A stretch of DNA of 6,092 bases from assembly GCA_045639085.1 (NCBI GenBank), contig JAZUCM010000058.1, positions 1 to 6,092 on the forward strand, read 5' to 3'. The notes beneath the pieces were generated by a model. That model was not told the DNA's origin and did not search any database. It saw only the letters and a list, made by a program, of their open reading frames with translations. Shown one piece after another: positions 1 to 4,925 of the stretch (within the stretch, counting starts at the first letter, position 1; every line of letters begins with the position of its first letter). A program made the translations under genes and the position numbers. Source of the DNA: Gastranaerophilus sp045639085. Lineage in GTDB: Bacteria > Cyanobacteriota > Vampirovibrionia > Gastranaerophilales > Gastranaerophilaceae.

Positions 1-1
1 T

Positions 2-97
2 GTTAATAAATACGTGCTAATCTATAACAATAGGCCACAGTGGAACAAAAATAAACTGTCTCCGTGCAGATACAGAGATTTTTTATTGGCTGCTTAA
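2..97 (+). CDS. IS3-family transposase, C-terminal fragment (5' end outside window)
   Basis: This frame is open from base 2 to the TAA at 95-97 and encodes 31 residues. They contain a YNNRPQW stretch followed by KLSPCRYR and an LLAA end. The pattern YNxxRxQ ... L/M-S/T-P-xx-YR is the usual C-terminus of the rve/DDE integrase domain of IS150-group IS3 transposases, after the catalytic glutamate helix. The spacing between YN and R is one residue shorter than in most copies, which may be natural variation. The catalytic DDE residues would be upstream of the window. The terminal inverted repeat beginning at 102 supports the call independently. Whether the whole gene is intact cannot be seen. Confidence 0.72.
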   Translation, partial: VNKYVLIYNNRPQWNKNKLSPCRYRDFLLAA

Positions 98-101
98 TTT
101 G

Positions 102-126
102 TGTCCAGGTTTTGGGGACCACTTCA
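102..126 (+). repeat. IS3-family right terminal inverted repeat
   Basis: Twenty-five bases lie between the transposase stop and host DNA: TGTCC at 102-106, TTTTGGGG at 110-117, and CACTTCA at 120-126 ending in the conserved CA. The matching left repeat is not in the window. The boundary at 126 is inferred from the family pattern. Confidence 0.75.
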
Positions 127-128
127 TA

Positions 129-154
129 TTGCCTTATTCACTTATTCACCTATT
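129..154 (+). repeat. Direct repeat copy A, upstream of the pilin gene
   Basis: The sequence TTGCC-T-TATTCAC-T-TAT-TCA-CCTATT at 129-154 pairs with copy B at 1331-1353. They agree at 21 of 23 aligned positions, with a 3-base gap. Copy A also holds a short internal duplication of CTTATTCA. It begins two bases after the insertion-sequence end. Confidence 0.6.
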
Positions 155-161
155 GACTTTT

Positions 162-184
162 GTGAAACCGCTTCGCGGTTTCAC
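162..184 (+). repeat. Perfect 10-bp inverted repeat over the pilin start codon and leader
   Basis: Bases 162-171 (GTGAAACCGC) are the exact reverse complement of 175-184, separated by TTC. As RNA this is a very stable stem-loop. Its first three bases are the proposed GTG start, and the stem encodes the basic prepilin leader up to the cleavage site. It has no T-run and is unlikely to be a terminator. It could control translation or be an inserted palindromic repeat. Confidence 0.85.
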
Positions 185-1121
185 GATGGCAGAGATATTA
201 CTCTCCCTCACAATCATCGGCGTGGTCGCCGCAATCACCCTGCCATCTTTAATGGCAAATATCAACGAACGAACTTGGAACACACAGCGCAAAGCTTTGT
301 ATGCGCGCATGAGTCAAGCCATCGCCATTATGCCGAGTTTAAACGGCTATGGAACTTTAACAGAAGACGCTGACGGGAATGTTACAGAAGACACCGCGGC
401 CGAGGCGTTCCTAACGGAAGGTTTAAGCAAAGTCCTTAAAATAAATAACATCTGCGACAGCGAACACCTTGCAGATTGTGGTATCCCAACGTCTTATACA
501 AATCTTGCAGGAACAGTTTCTGCGATACCAACGAAATTGTCTGAATTAAACAATAAAATGGTCAATGGTGATTTTATTGATACCAATAGTTCACAGCATA
601 CATATTCTCAGGCGGATTTAGCAGCTGCAGCATTTGAAACTCAAAATGGGGAGAGCATATTGGCGTTTTATAATCCTCGGTGTGAAGAAGCGGATGGTGA
701 AACTACACATCATTATGCGCAGAATAAAATATGTGCCAATTTTATTTATGATATGAATGGCAACAAAGGGCCGAATACGGTCGGTAAAGATATTGGGGCT
801 ATAACTGTACTCTATCCAATTGGGAAATCTGTTGTTGCGCCTTATCCTCTAGCGAAAGAGGCTTCTCAAGGTATTAGTCATATTGATGCGCTTGCTGCTT
901 GTAAAAATATGGATAGTGAAAGTCGCATTCCAAATTATGATGAAACATTGGGGTTATTTATTAATAGGAAATTATTTGGAATGAATTCGACGATTTATTG
1001 GTCTGGTTCATTAGAGTTTTCTGCGGATGGTTCTAAGGCTTGGGGAACGGATTTTTCGACTGGAAGACCAGGGAAGTATGCAAGAACTTCCCAATGGTGG
1101 TTGCACTGTGTTAAGCGTTAA
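162..1121 (+). CDS. Type IV prepilin/pseudopilin-like protein with C-terminal Lcl/DUF1566-like domain
   Basis: Predicted 319-residue surface or secretion-related pilin. From GTG 162 the start is MKPLRG, then FTMAE and a hydrophobic helix (LLSLTIIGVVAAITLPSL). This is the class III/IV prepilin signal: cleavage after Gly6, mature Phe1 and Glu5. The middle has a D-x-N-G...GPN-x-x-G-K-D motif near residues 197-210 and cysteines at 98/106 and 174/191. Residues 241-319 read as an Lcl/DUF1566-like domain: ACKNM, RIPNYDET, NRKL, YWSG, AWGTDF and a terminal HCVKR, with C247 and C316. That points to a displayed, possibly ligand-binding pilin, but the target is unknown. A longer reading from TTG 99 crosses the insertion-sequence end, and its first residues are IS-derived; TTG 153 is another possibility. 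No Shine-Dalgarno precedes any of these starts, and GTG 162 sits in a hairpin, so expression is uncertain. No assembly genes are nearby. Confidence 0.8.
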   Translation: MKPLRGFTMAEILLSLTIIGVVAAITLPSLMANINERTWNTQRKALYARMSQAIAIMPSLNGYGTLTEDADGNVTEDTAAEAFLTEGLSKVLKINNICDSEHLADCGIPTSYTNLAGTVSAIPTKLSELNNKMVNGDFIDTNSSQHTYSQADLAAAAFETQNGESILAFYNPRCEEADGETTHHYAQNKICANFIYDMNGNKGPNTVGKDIGAITVLYPIGKSVVAPYPLAKEASQGISHIDALAACKNMDSESRIPNYDETLGLFINRKLFGMNSTIYWSGSLEFSADGSKAWGTDFSTGRPGKYARTSQWWLHCVKR

Positions 1122-1123
1122 AA

Positions 1124-1264
1124 CTCCTCCAAACGGATGATAATTGGGAATTATGTTAAAGATTTATTATAAACAGACGAAAGTTATAGGGTAAGGTTAC
1201 GGATATTTATCCGTACCTCCTCCCCAAGTCTGGTAGCCGTTCTTAGAGAATGGCTTTTTTTTTG
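1124..1264 (+). ncRNA. Candidate structured 3' UTR or small RNA with anti-Shine-Dalgarno motifs
   Basis: After the pilin stop come CTCCTCC (1124-1130), an AT-rich stem-loop ATAATT/GGG/AATTAT (1140-1154) and a strong stem-loop at 1195-1217 (ACGGATA paired with TATCCGT, extended by GGT/ACC around one bulge). The C-rich stretch CCTCCTCCCC (1216-1225) follows and leads into the intrinsic terminator. The CCUCCUCCC motif is known from alphaproteobacterial stress sRNAs (CcsR/'cuckoo' RNAs), where it sits in hairpin loops; here it mostly lies between two hairpins. A weak promoter-like pair, TTGGGA (1144-1149) and TATAAA (1168-1173), is 18 bases apart. It may instead be only the 3' UTR of the pilin mRNA. 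Confidence 0.35.
1235..1263 (+). terminator. Rho-independent terminator after the pilin gene
   Basis: A 9-bp stem (1235-1243 with 1247-1255, one G-U pair) has the three-base loop TAG and runs directly into nine T residues (1255-1263). This is a textbook intrinsic terminator on the plus strand. It separates the pilin unit from the thioredoxin operon. Confidence 0.9.
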
Positions 1265-1316
1265 CGCCGAGCAGAGCCACGGAGCAAGCTTGCTTGCGAA
1301 GAGACGAGCGCGCGAC
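1264..1316. other. GC-rich noncoding patch with small hairpin
   Basis: About 36 of these 53 bases are G or C, against strongly AT-rich flanks. It contains GCAAGC-TT-GCTTGC (1284-1297) and repeated GAGC/GCGA-type words. I see no open frame, tRNA or recognised RNA in it. It may be a dispersed intergenic repeat or the edge of an acquired segment. Confidence 0.4.
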
Positions 1317-1330
1317 TTAAAATTCCCCTG

Positions 1331-1353
1331 TTGCCCTATTCACATATCCTATT
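1331..1353 (+). repeat. Direct repeat copy B, downstream of the pilin unit
   Basis: The sequence TTGCC-C-TATTCAC-A-TAT-CCTATT matches 129-154 apart from two substitutions and a 3-base deletion. It lies just upstream of the thioredoxin -10 box, so part of it may serve that promoter. Confidence 0.6.
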
Positions 1354-1358
1354 TGTTG

Positions 1359-1364
1359 TATAAT
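1359..1364 (+). promoter_or_regulatory. Probable -10 box of the thioredoxin operon
   Basis: A perfect TATAAT lies 26 bases before the ATG, giving a predicted start of transcription near 1371, just before the ribosome binding site. No good -35 lies at 16-18 bases: TTCACA (1339-1344) is too close and TTGCCC (1331-1336) too far. The upstream terminator at 1235-1263 supports a fresh promoter here. Confidence 0.55.
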
Positions 1365-1390
1365 TATATAAGCAAAAGGAGATTTGCATT

Positions 1391-1786
1391 ATGAAAAAAA
1401 CGATGTTGATTATTTGTATGATTTTTGCTATCCCGGTTATTGCGTATGCTGTGTTGATGGGAAGACAACCTGTTCCGACGGAAGTTGCTGTTGCGGCTAC
1501 GGGCATGCCTCAGATGATAAAATTTTCCGCGCCGATGTGTTCTGACTGTCAAAAAATGGCAGAAGTTCTTCGTGAGGTTGAGGGAGATTATAAGGATAAA
1601 GTTGATTTTGTTGAGATTTCTGTCAATCAAAATTCTGCGCAGGTTAGGGAACAGATTAGACGTTATGATGTTAAACTCGTGCCGACGATGATTTTTTTGA
1701 ATGCCGGCGGACAGCAAGTTGCGCGTGTTGAGGGGGCAATTTCTAAAGATGAATTAACCAAATATTTAAATGAGGGATTAAAATAA
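1391..1786 (+). CDS. Membrane-anchored or exported thioredoxin-fold protein (CSDC active site)
   Basis: 131-residue thiol-disulfide protein, predicted to act outside the cytoplasmic membrane. It starts with KK and a hydrophobic segment (about residues 5-22) that may be a signal peptide or an uncleaved anchor; there is no clear lipobox. The thioredoxin fold follows, from KFSAPMCSDCQKM (C50, C53) to KLVPTMIFL with the expected cis-proline (P98), then a GGQQVARVEGA strand-turn and a C-terminal helix. CSDC differs from the classical CGPC. AAGGAG at 1376-1381 lies nine bases before the ATG. The next gene, two bases downstream, is a CcdA-type electron transporter, so this protein most likely receives electrons from it, as in split DsbD systems. 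Its final substrate (cytochrome c maturation, periplasmic disulfides or peroxide reduction) cannot be read from the sequence. Confidence 0.85.
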   Translation: MKKTMLIICMIFAIPVIAYAVLMGRQPVPTEVAVAATGMPQMIKFSAPMCSDCQKMAEVLREVEGDYKDKVDFVEISVNQNSAQVREQIRRYDVKLVPTMIFLNAGGQQVARVEGAISKDELTKYLNEGLK

Positions 1787-1788
1787 TA

Positions 1789-2493
1789 ATGGAAAATTTA
1801 GCAAACTTATTTACCGGTTCAAACAGTTTGATTATACTTTTTGCTTTGTCGTTTTTGGGCGGCTTGGTTGCGTCGATTTCACCGTGTTCACTGGCGATGT
1901 TGCCGATAATTGTCGGGTATGTTGGGGGCTACGGCGAGGCTAAACCTTCCAAGACGTTGTTGCAGATGTTGATGTTTGTACTTGGAACGGCGATTGTTTT
2001 TACGGTTATAGGTATAATTTGTGCTTTGACCGGTAAGGTGTTTGCTTCGTTTTCAGGCGGGTATTTTGGGTTGATTTTGGCCGGTGTAATTTTGGTCATG
2101 GGGCTGAAATTGTTAGGCGTTTTGGATTTTGAACTTCCGATATTGGTGAAGGAAATGCCAAAGAGTGACGGAATGAATCAGTATTTGTATCCGATTTTGT
2201 TGGGTGGTGTTTTTGCTCTTGCCGGAACTCCTTGTTCTACGCCGATTTTGGCGGGGATAATGGCATTTGCGTCTTTGAGTGCTAATATTGCTAATGCTGT
2301 TGTGATGTTGTTCCTTTTTGCTTTGGGGCAAGGTTTGATTTTAGTTTTGGCGGGAGTATTGACTTCAAAGGTTAAAACTATGAAGAATTTTTACACAATT
2401 TCTGATTTGCTGTTGAAAGCAAGCGGAGTCTTGTTGATATTGGCGTCTATGTATATTTATTATAAGATTTTTGCCCTCCTTATTGTAAAATAA
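1789..2493 (+). CDS. ccdA: CcdA/DsbD-family transmembrane thiol-disulfide transporter
   Basis: 234-residue inner-membrane protein, the usual size of a stand-alone CcdA and about six transmembrane helices. The two signature cysteine motifs are present: SISPCSLAMLP in the first helix (C33) and AGTPCSTPILAG in the fourth (C149). In the family these two cysteines pass electrons from cytoplasmic thioredoxin to an extracytoplasmic partner. The partner is presumably the CSDC thioredoxin encoded two bases upstream, so the pair works like a split DsbD. The start is ATG 1789, just after the upstream stop, with a modest GAGGG 12 bases before it; translational coupling is likely. Family assignment is firm. 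The symbol follows the family and does not prove a role in cytochrome c biogenesis, since no ccs/ccm genes are visible. Confidence 0.87.
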   Translation: MENLANLFTGSNSLIILFALSFLGGLVASISPCSLAMLPIIVGYVGGYGEAKPSKTLLQMLMFVLGTAIVFTVIGIICALTGKVFASFSGGYFGLILAGVILVMGLKLLGVLDFELPILVKEMPKSDGMNQYLYPILLGGVFALAGTPCSTPILAGIMAFASLSANIANAVVMLFLFALGQGLILVLAGVLTSKVKTMKNFYTISDLLLKASGVLLILASMYIYYKIFALLIVK

Positions 2494-2511
2494 GAGAAAA
2501 TGCGTTATTAT
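2483..2511 (+). promoter_or_regulatory. Candidate internal promoter for ribH
   Basis: TTGTAA (2483-2488) and TATTAT (2506-2511) are separated by 17 bases, matching the sigma-70 consensus at 4/6 and 5/6 positions. The -35 overlaps the end of the ccdA-like gene. Transcription would start near 2518, about 20 bases before the ribH start. There is no room for an FMN riboswitch. Confidence 0.4.
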
Positions 2512-2539
2512 TAAGGTGTAGGATTAAGGAGAAATGTGT

Positions 2540-3001
2540 ATGAAAATATATGAAGGTCAGTTGGTAGCAGGTAATGAAAGATTTTGTATCATTATTGCGA
2601 GGTTTAATGATTTTATTGGCTCAAAACTTTTGGATGGTGCGATTGATGAGTTGAAACGTCACGGAGTTAGTGCTGAAAATATTGATGTTGTAAAGGTTCC
2701 GGGTGCGTTTGAGATTCCTGTGGTTGCGCAAAAAACGGCTAAAAGCGGGAAATATAATGCGATTATTACGCTTGGGGCTGTCATTAAGGGTTCAACGCCA
2801 CATTTTGATTACGTTAGCGCAGAGGTTTCAAAAGGCGTTGCGAGTGTAAGTTTGGCGACCGGAGTGCCGGTGATATTTGGCGTTTTAACTACGGATAGCA
2901 TAGAGCAAGCAATTGAGCGTGCCGGTACTAAGGCAGGAAACAAGGGTTCTGATGCTGCTAAAACTGCTATTGAAATGGCAAATTTGTTGAAAACTCTTTA
3001 G
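2540..3001 (+). CDS. ribH: 6,7-dimethyl-8-ribityllumazine synthase (riboflavin biosynthesis)
   Basis: Condenses 5-amino-6-ribitylamino-uracil with 3,4-dihydroxy-2-butanone 4-phosphate to lumazine, the penultimate step to riboflavin, in the cytoplasm; family members form pentamers or 60-subunit shells. Visible motifs are ARFNDFI, VPGAFEIP, GAVIKGSTPHFDYV and PVIFGVLTTDSIEQAIERAG. I choose ATG 2540 over ATG 2534. TAAGGAG at 2525-2531 is only two bases from 2534 but eight from 2540. The resulting 153-residue protein also puts the active-site residues at F22, H88 and R127, the numbering of the Bacillus enzyme. No other riboflavin genes are adjacent, so ribBA, ribD and riboflavin synthase must be elsewhere, or riboflavin synthesis is incomplete. 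It may share the upstream transcript or use its own promoter. Confidence 0.95.
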   Translation: MKIYEGQLVAGNERFCIIIARFNDFIGSKLLDGAIDELKRHGVSAENIDVVKVPGAFEIPVVAQKTAKSGKYNAIITLGAVIKGSTPHFDYVSAEVSKGVASVSLATGVPVIFGVLTTDSIEQAIERAGTKAGNKGSDAAKTAIEMANLLKTL

Positions 3002-3027
3002 GGTTAAGTTGGATAAGGGGCGCTGGT

Positions 3028-3921
3028 ATGTCTGAGATTATAACTGAAAGCAGAAATCTTAATACGGTTGATATTGATTTGTTGTCGACATTGGATGTTG
3101 TAAAAAAGATTAACGAAGAAGACAAGCAGGTTGCGTTGGCGGTTGAAGAAACGATTGAAGATATTGCGCAGGCTGTAGATTTGATTGCGAAACAGTTTTT
3201 AAAAGGCGGCCGTCTTTTTTATTTCGGGGCCGGAACTTCAGGACGCTTGGGTGTTTTGGATGCGTCAGAATGCCCGCCGACGTTTAGTGTTGAGCCGGAA
3301 ATGGTTCAGGGGATAATCGCAGGTGGAGACAATGCGTTGAGAAATGCGGTTGAAGGTGCTGAAGATGATTTTGACGCCGGCGTTATGGATGCTGAAATTC
3401 TTGATAAAAATGACGTCGCGGTTGTTGTTTCAGCCAGTGGAAATCCAAAATATTTGTTGGGTGTTTTGGCTGCGGCGGCGGAAAAAGGTGTGAGTACTGT
3501 CGCGATTACTTGTAATCCGAACGGAAAAATTACTCAAGACGCAGATGTTGTCATTTGTGCAGAGGTTGGTTCGGAAGTTATTGCCGGCTCAAGCAGGTTG
3601 AAAGCTGGCACTGCGCAGAAAATGATTTTGAATATGCTCACTACCGCATCAATGATTAAAATCGGCAAAACTTACGAAAATTTGATGATTGATTTGAAGG
3701 CGTCTAACGAAAAACTTAAAGATAGAGCCATAAGAATAGTTGCAAATATTGCGAATGTGAGTTATAGTAAAGCATTAGAGTCCCTTTTGGATACAAATTG
3801 GGAAATTAAAACATCAATTGTTTCCATAATGAAATCAATTGATAAGGATTCTGCAAGACTTGAGTTGCAAAGAGTCGGCGGAGTTTTGAGAAAAGTATTG
3901 AAGAGGAAGATTGAGGTATAG
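3028..3921 (+). CDS. murQ: N-acetylmuramic acid 6-phosphate etherase (cell-wall recycling)
   Basis: Cleaves the lactyl ether of MurNAc-6-phosphate to give GlcNAc-6-phosphate and D-lactate, in cytoplasmic peptidoglycan recycling. The 297 residues match the normal family length (E. coli about 298). The N-terminus has the usual TESRN...LSTLDVVKKINEED block. The SIS sugar-phosphate domain includes FGAGTSGRLGVLDASECPPTF, AGGDNALRNAVEGAEDD, VVVSASGNPKY and GSSRLKAGTAQK. The two catalytic glutamates reported for the E. coli enzyme (Glu83, Glu114) correspond to E81 and E112 with a constant offset. AAGGGG at 3015-3020 lies seven bases before the ATG. Neither the kinase AnmK, a MurNAc PTS transporter nor nagA/nagB is adjacent, so the source of the substrate is not shown. 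The gpsA start follows after two bases, implying one transcript. Confidence 0.96.
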   Translation: MSEIITESRNLNTVDIDLLSTLDVVKKINEEDKQVALAVEETIEDIAQAVDLIAKQFLKGGRLFYFGAGTSGRLGVLDASECPPTFSVEPEMVQGIIAGGDNALRNAVEGAEDDFDAGVMDAEILDKNDVAVVVSASGNPKYLLGVLAAAAEKGVSTVAITCNPNGKITQDADVVICAEVGSEVIAGSSRLKAGTAQKMILNMLTTASMIKIGKTYENLMIDLKASNEKLKDRAIRIVANIANVSYSKALESLLDTNWEIKTSIVSIMKSIDKDSARLELQRVGGVLRKVLKRKIEV

Positions 3922-3923
3922 CG

Positions 3924-4925
3924 ATGAAATTAACAGTCTTAGGTGCAGGATGTTGGGGATTAACGCTGGCATGGTTGTTGACAGATAATTTTGATGAAAT
4001 TACTGTTTGGGGACGCGCGCAGGATTTGACTGAGGATTTAATCCAAAACAAACATTGTTCAAGGCCGTTAGAGGTTCAACTTGATGATAAAATCGAAATT
4101 ACGTCAGATTTAAAATCAGCAATTGACGGTGCTGAAATTATTTTGTCTGTTGTTGCGACTTCCGGCACTCGTGATGTGTGCGAGCAGCTAAAGGCGGCGG
4201 GGATTAAGCCTGAACAGATTTTGGTAAACGCGTCAAAAGGTATTGAATTGCCATCTTTAAAACGAATGTCAGAAGTTATCCGAGATGTTTTGCCGGAACA
4301 AAAATTAGTCACGCTTTCCGGGCCTACGTTGGCAAAAGAAGTTTTGCAGGGCAAACCTACCGCAGCGTCTGTCGCTTGTGAGGATATTGAAACCGCTGAA
4401 ATCGTCCAAAAAGCTTGTACCGTGCCAAATAAATTTAGGCTTTACACAAACACTGACGTTATCGGGGTCGAACTTGGCGGAAGTTTGAAAAACGTTATCG
4501 CGATAGCGTCGGGCTTTGCTAAAACAATGGGGCTTGGCGATAATTGCACCGGCTCGTTATTGACTCGTGGAATGGCGGAAATCGTTCGCGTAAGTATTCG
4601 TCTTGGGGCAAACCCTTCAACTTTGTACGGACTTTCCGGCATGGGTGACTTGATTGCAACTTGCTCCAGCCCAATGTCCAGAAATTATACCGTTGGTGCG
4701 ATGCTTGCCCATGGTAAAAAAATCGACGATATTTTAGCGGAGCTCGGTTCTGTAGCTGAAGGTGTAAAAACTTCTCGCGCAATCTGTGAACTCGCTAAAA
4801 AACTTGAAATTGACGCCCCTGTTTCTAACGCTATTTATGAGGCGGTTTACACTGACATTACGCCGGAACAACTTCTTGCAAAACTCATGAACAGAAAGTT
4901 GAAGGAAGAAGAAAAATATGTTTAA
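3924..4925 (+). CDS. gpsA: NAD(P)-dependent glycerol-3-phosphate dehydrogenase
   Basis: Reduces dihydroxyacetone phosphate to sn-glycerol 3-phosphate, the backbone precursor of phospholipids, in the cytoplasm. The 333 residues are normal for the family. The Rossmann motif is GAGCWG at residues 7-12 (more often GAGSWG). It is followed by NASKGIE (K105), LSGPTLAKEV (132-140), the ELGGSLKN block with the catalytic lysine (K189), and GLSGMGDLIATC leading to MSRN (236-254) in the C-terminal domain. The start is ATG 3924, two bases after the murQ stop, with GAGG at 3913-3916 seven bases upstream. The last eight bases overlap ricT, so murQ, gpsA and ricT are very probably co-translated from one mRNA. 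Nothing looks truncated or damaged. Confidence 0.96.
   Translation: MKLTVLGAGCWGLTLAWLLTDNFDEITVWGRAQDLTEDLIQNKHCSRPLEVQLDDKIEITSDLKSAIDGAEIILSVVATSGTRDVCEQLKAAGIKPEQILVNASKGIELPSLKRMSEVIRDVLPEQKLVTLSGPTLAKEVLQGKPTAASVACEDIETAEIVQKACTVPNKFRLYTNTDVIGVELGGSLKNVIAIASGFAKTMGLGDNCTGSLLTRGMAEIVRVSIRLGANPSTLYGLSGMGDLIATCSSPMSRNYTVGAMLAHGKKIDDILAELGSVAEGVKTSRAICELAKKLEIDAPVSNAIYEAVYTDITPEQLLAKLMNRKLKEEEKYV

Larger units (their letters stand above)
1..126 (+). mobile_element. Right end of an IS3-family (IS150-like) insertion sequence, truncated by window edge
   Basis: The segment holds the C-terminal codons of a transposase (2-97), followed a few bases later by a 25-base end at 102-126. That end starts TGTCC, has a central TTTTGGGG run and finishes CACTTCA. 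Read from the outside it is TGAAGTGG-TCCCC-AAAA-CCTGGACA, which closely matches the family pattern of IS150-group terminal inverted repeats (TGAAGTG...CCCC...GGACA). The TG...CA termini and the stop codon just inside the repeat are also standard for IS3. The left end lies outside the window, so the element's completeness and target duplication cannot be judged. The next host bases are TAT/TATT at 127-130. The junction lies only 35 bases before the pilin start, so the element may have displaced that gene's original promoter. Confidence 0.8.

Noticed and set aside
56..87. Terminator-like hairpin CTGTCTC/GATACAG followed by six T
   Set aside because: It lies within the transposase C-terminal codons, has a mismatch in a short stem, and its T-run encodes in-frame residues before the stop at 95-97.
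99..161. TTG 99 as the pilin start codon
   Set aside because: It falls inside the insertion-sequence end, has no ribosome binding site and adds 21 residues before a leader that is already complete from GTG 162.
186..188. ATG 186 as the pilin start
   Set aside because: It would remove the basic leader and the glycine at the prepilin cleavage site, which are clearly present just upstream.
101..373. Overlapping plus-strand frame of 90 residues
   Set aside because: It is in another frame of the pilin gene, crosses the insertion-sequence junction and has no recognisable motif.
1122..1390. tRNA or other standard RNA gene in the longest inner gap
   Set aside because: No T-loop GTTCGA-type motif or cloverleaf pairing was found on reading; only the hairpins, terminator and promoter elements described are supported.
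1364..1717. Minus-strand frame opposite the thioredoxin gene
   Set aside because: Low-complexity, histidine/asparagine/arginine-rich shadow of a well-supported plus-strand gene. The other minus-strand frames opposite ccdA, murQ, gpsA and ricT were rejected for the same reason.
2494..2539. FMN riboswitch before ribH
   Set aside because: The intergenic gap is only about 46 bases, too short for the RFN element, and none of its conserved segments is visible.
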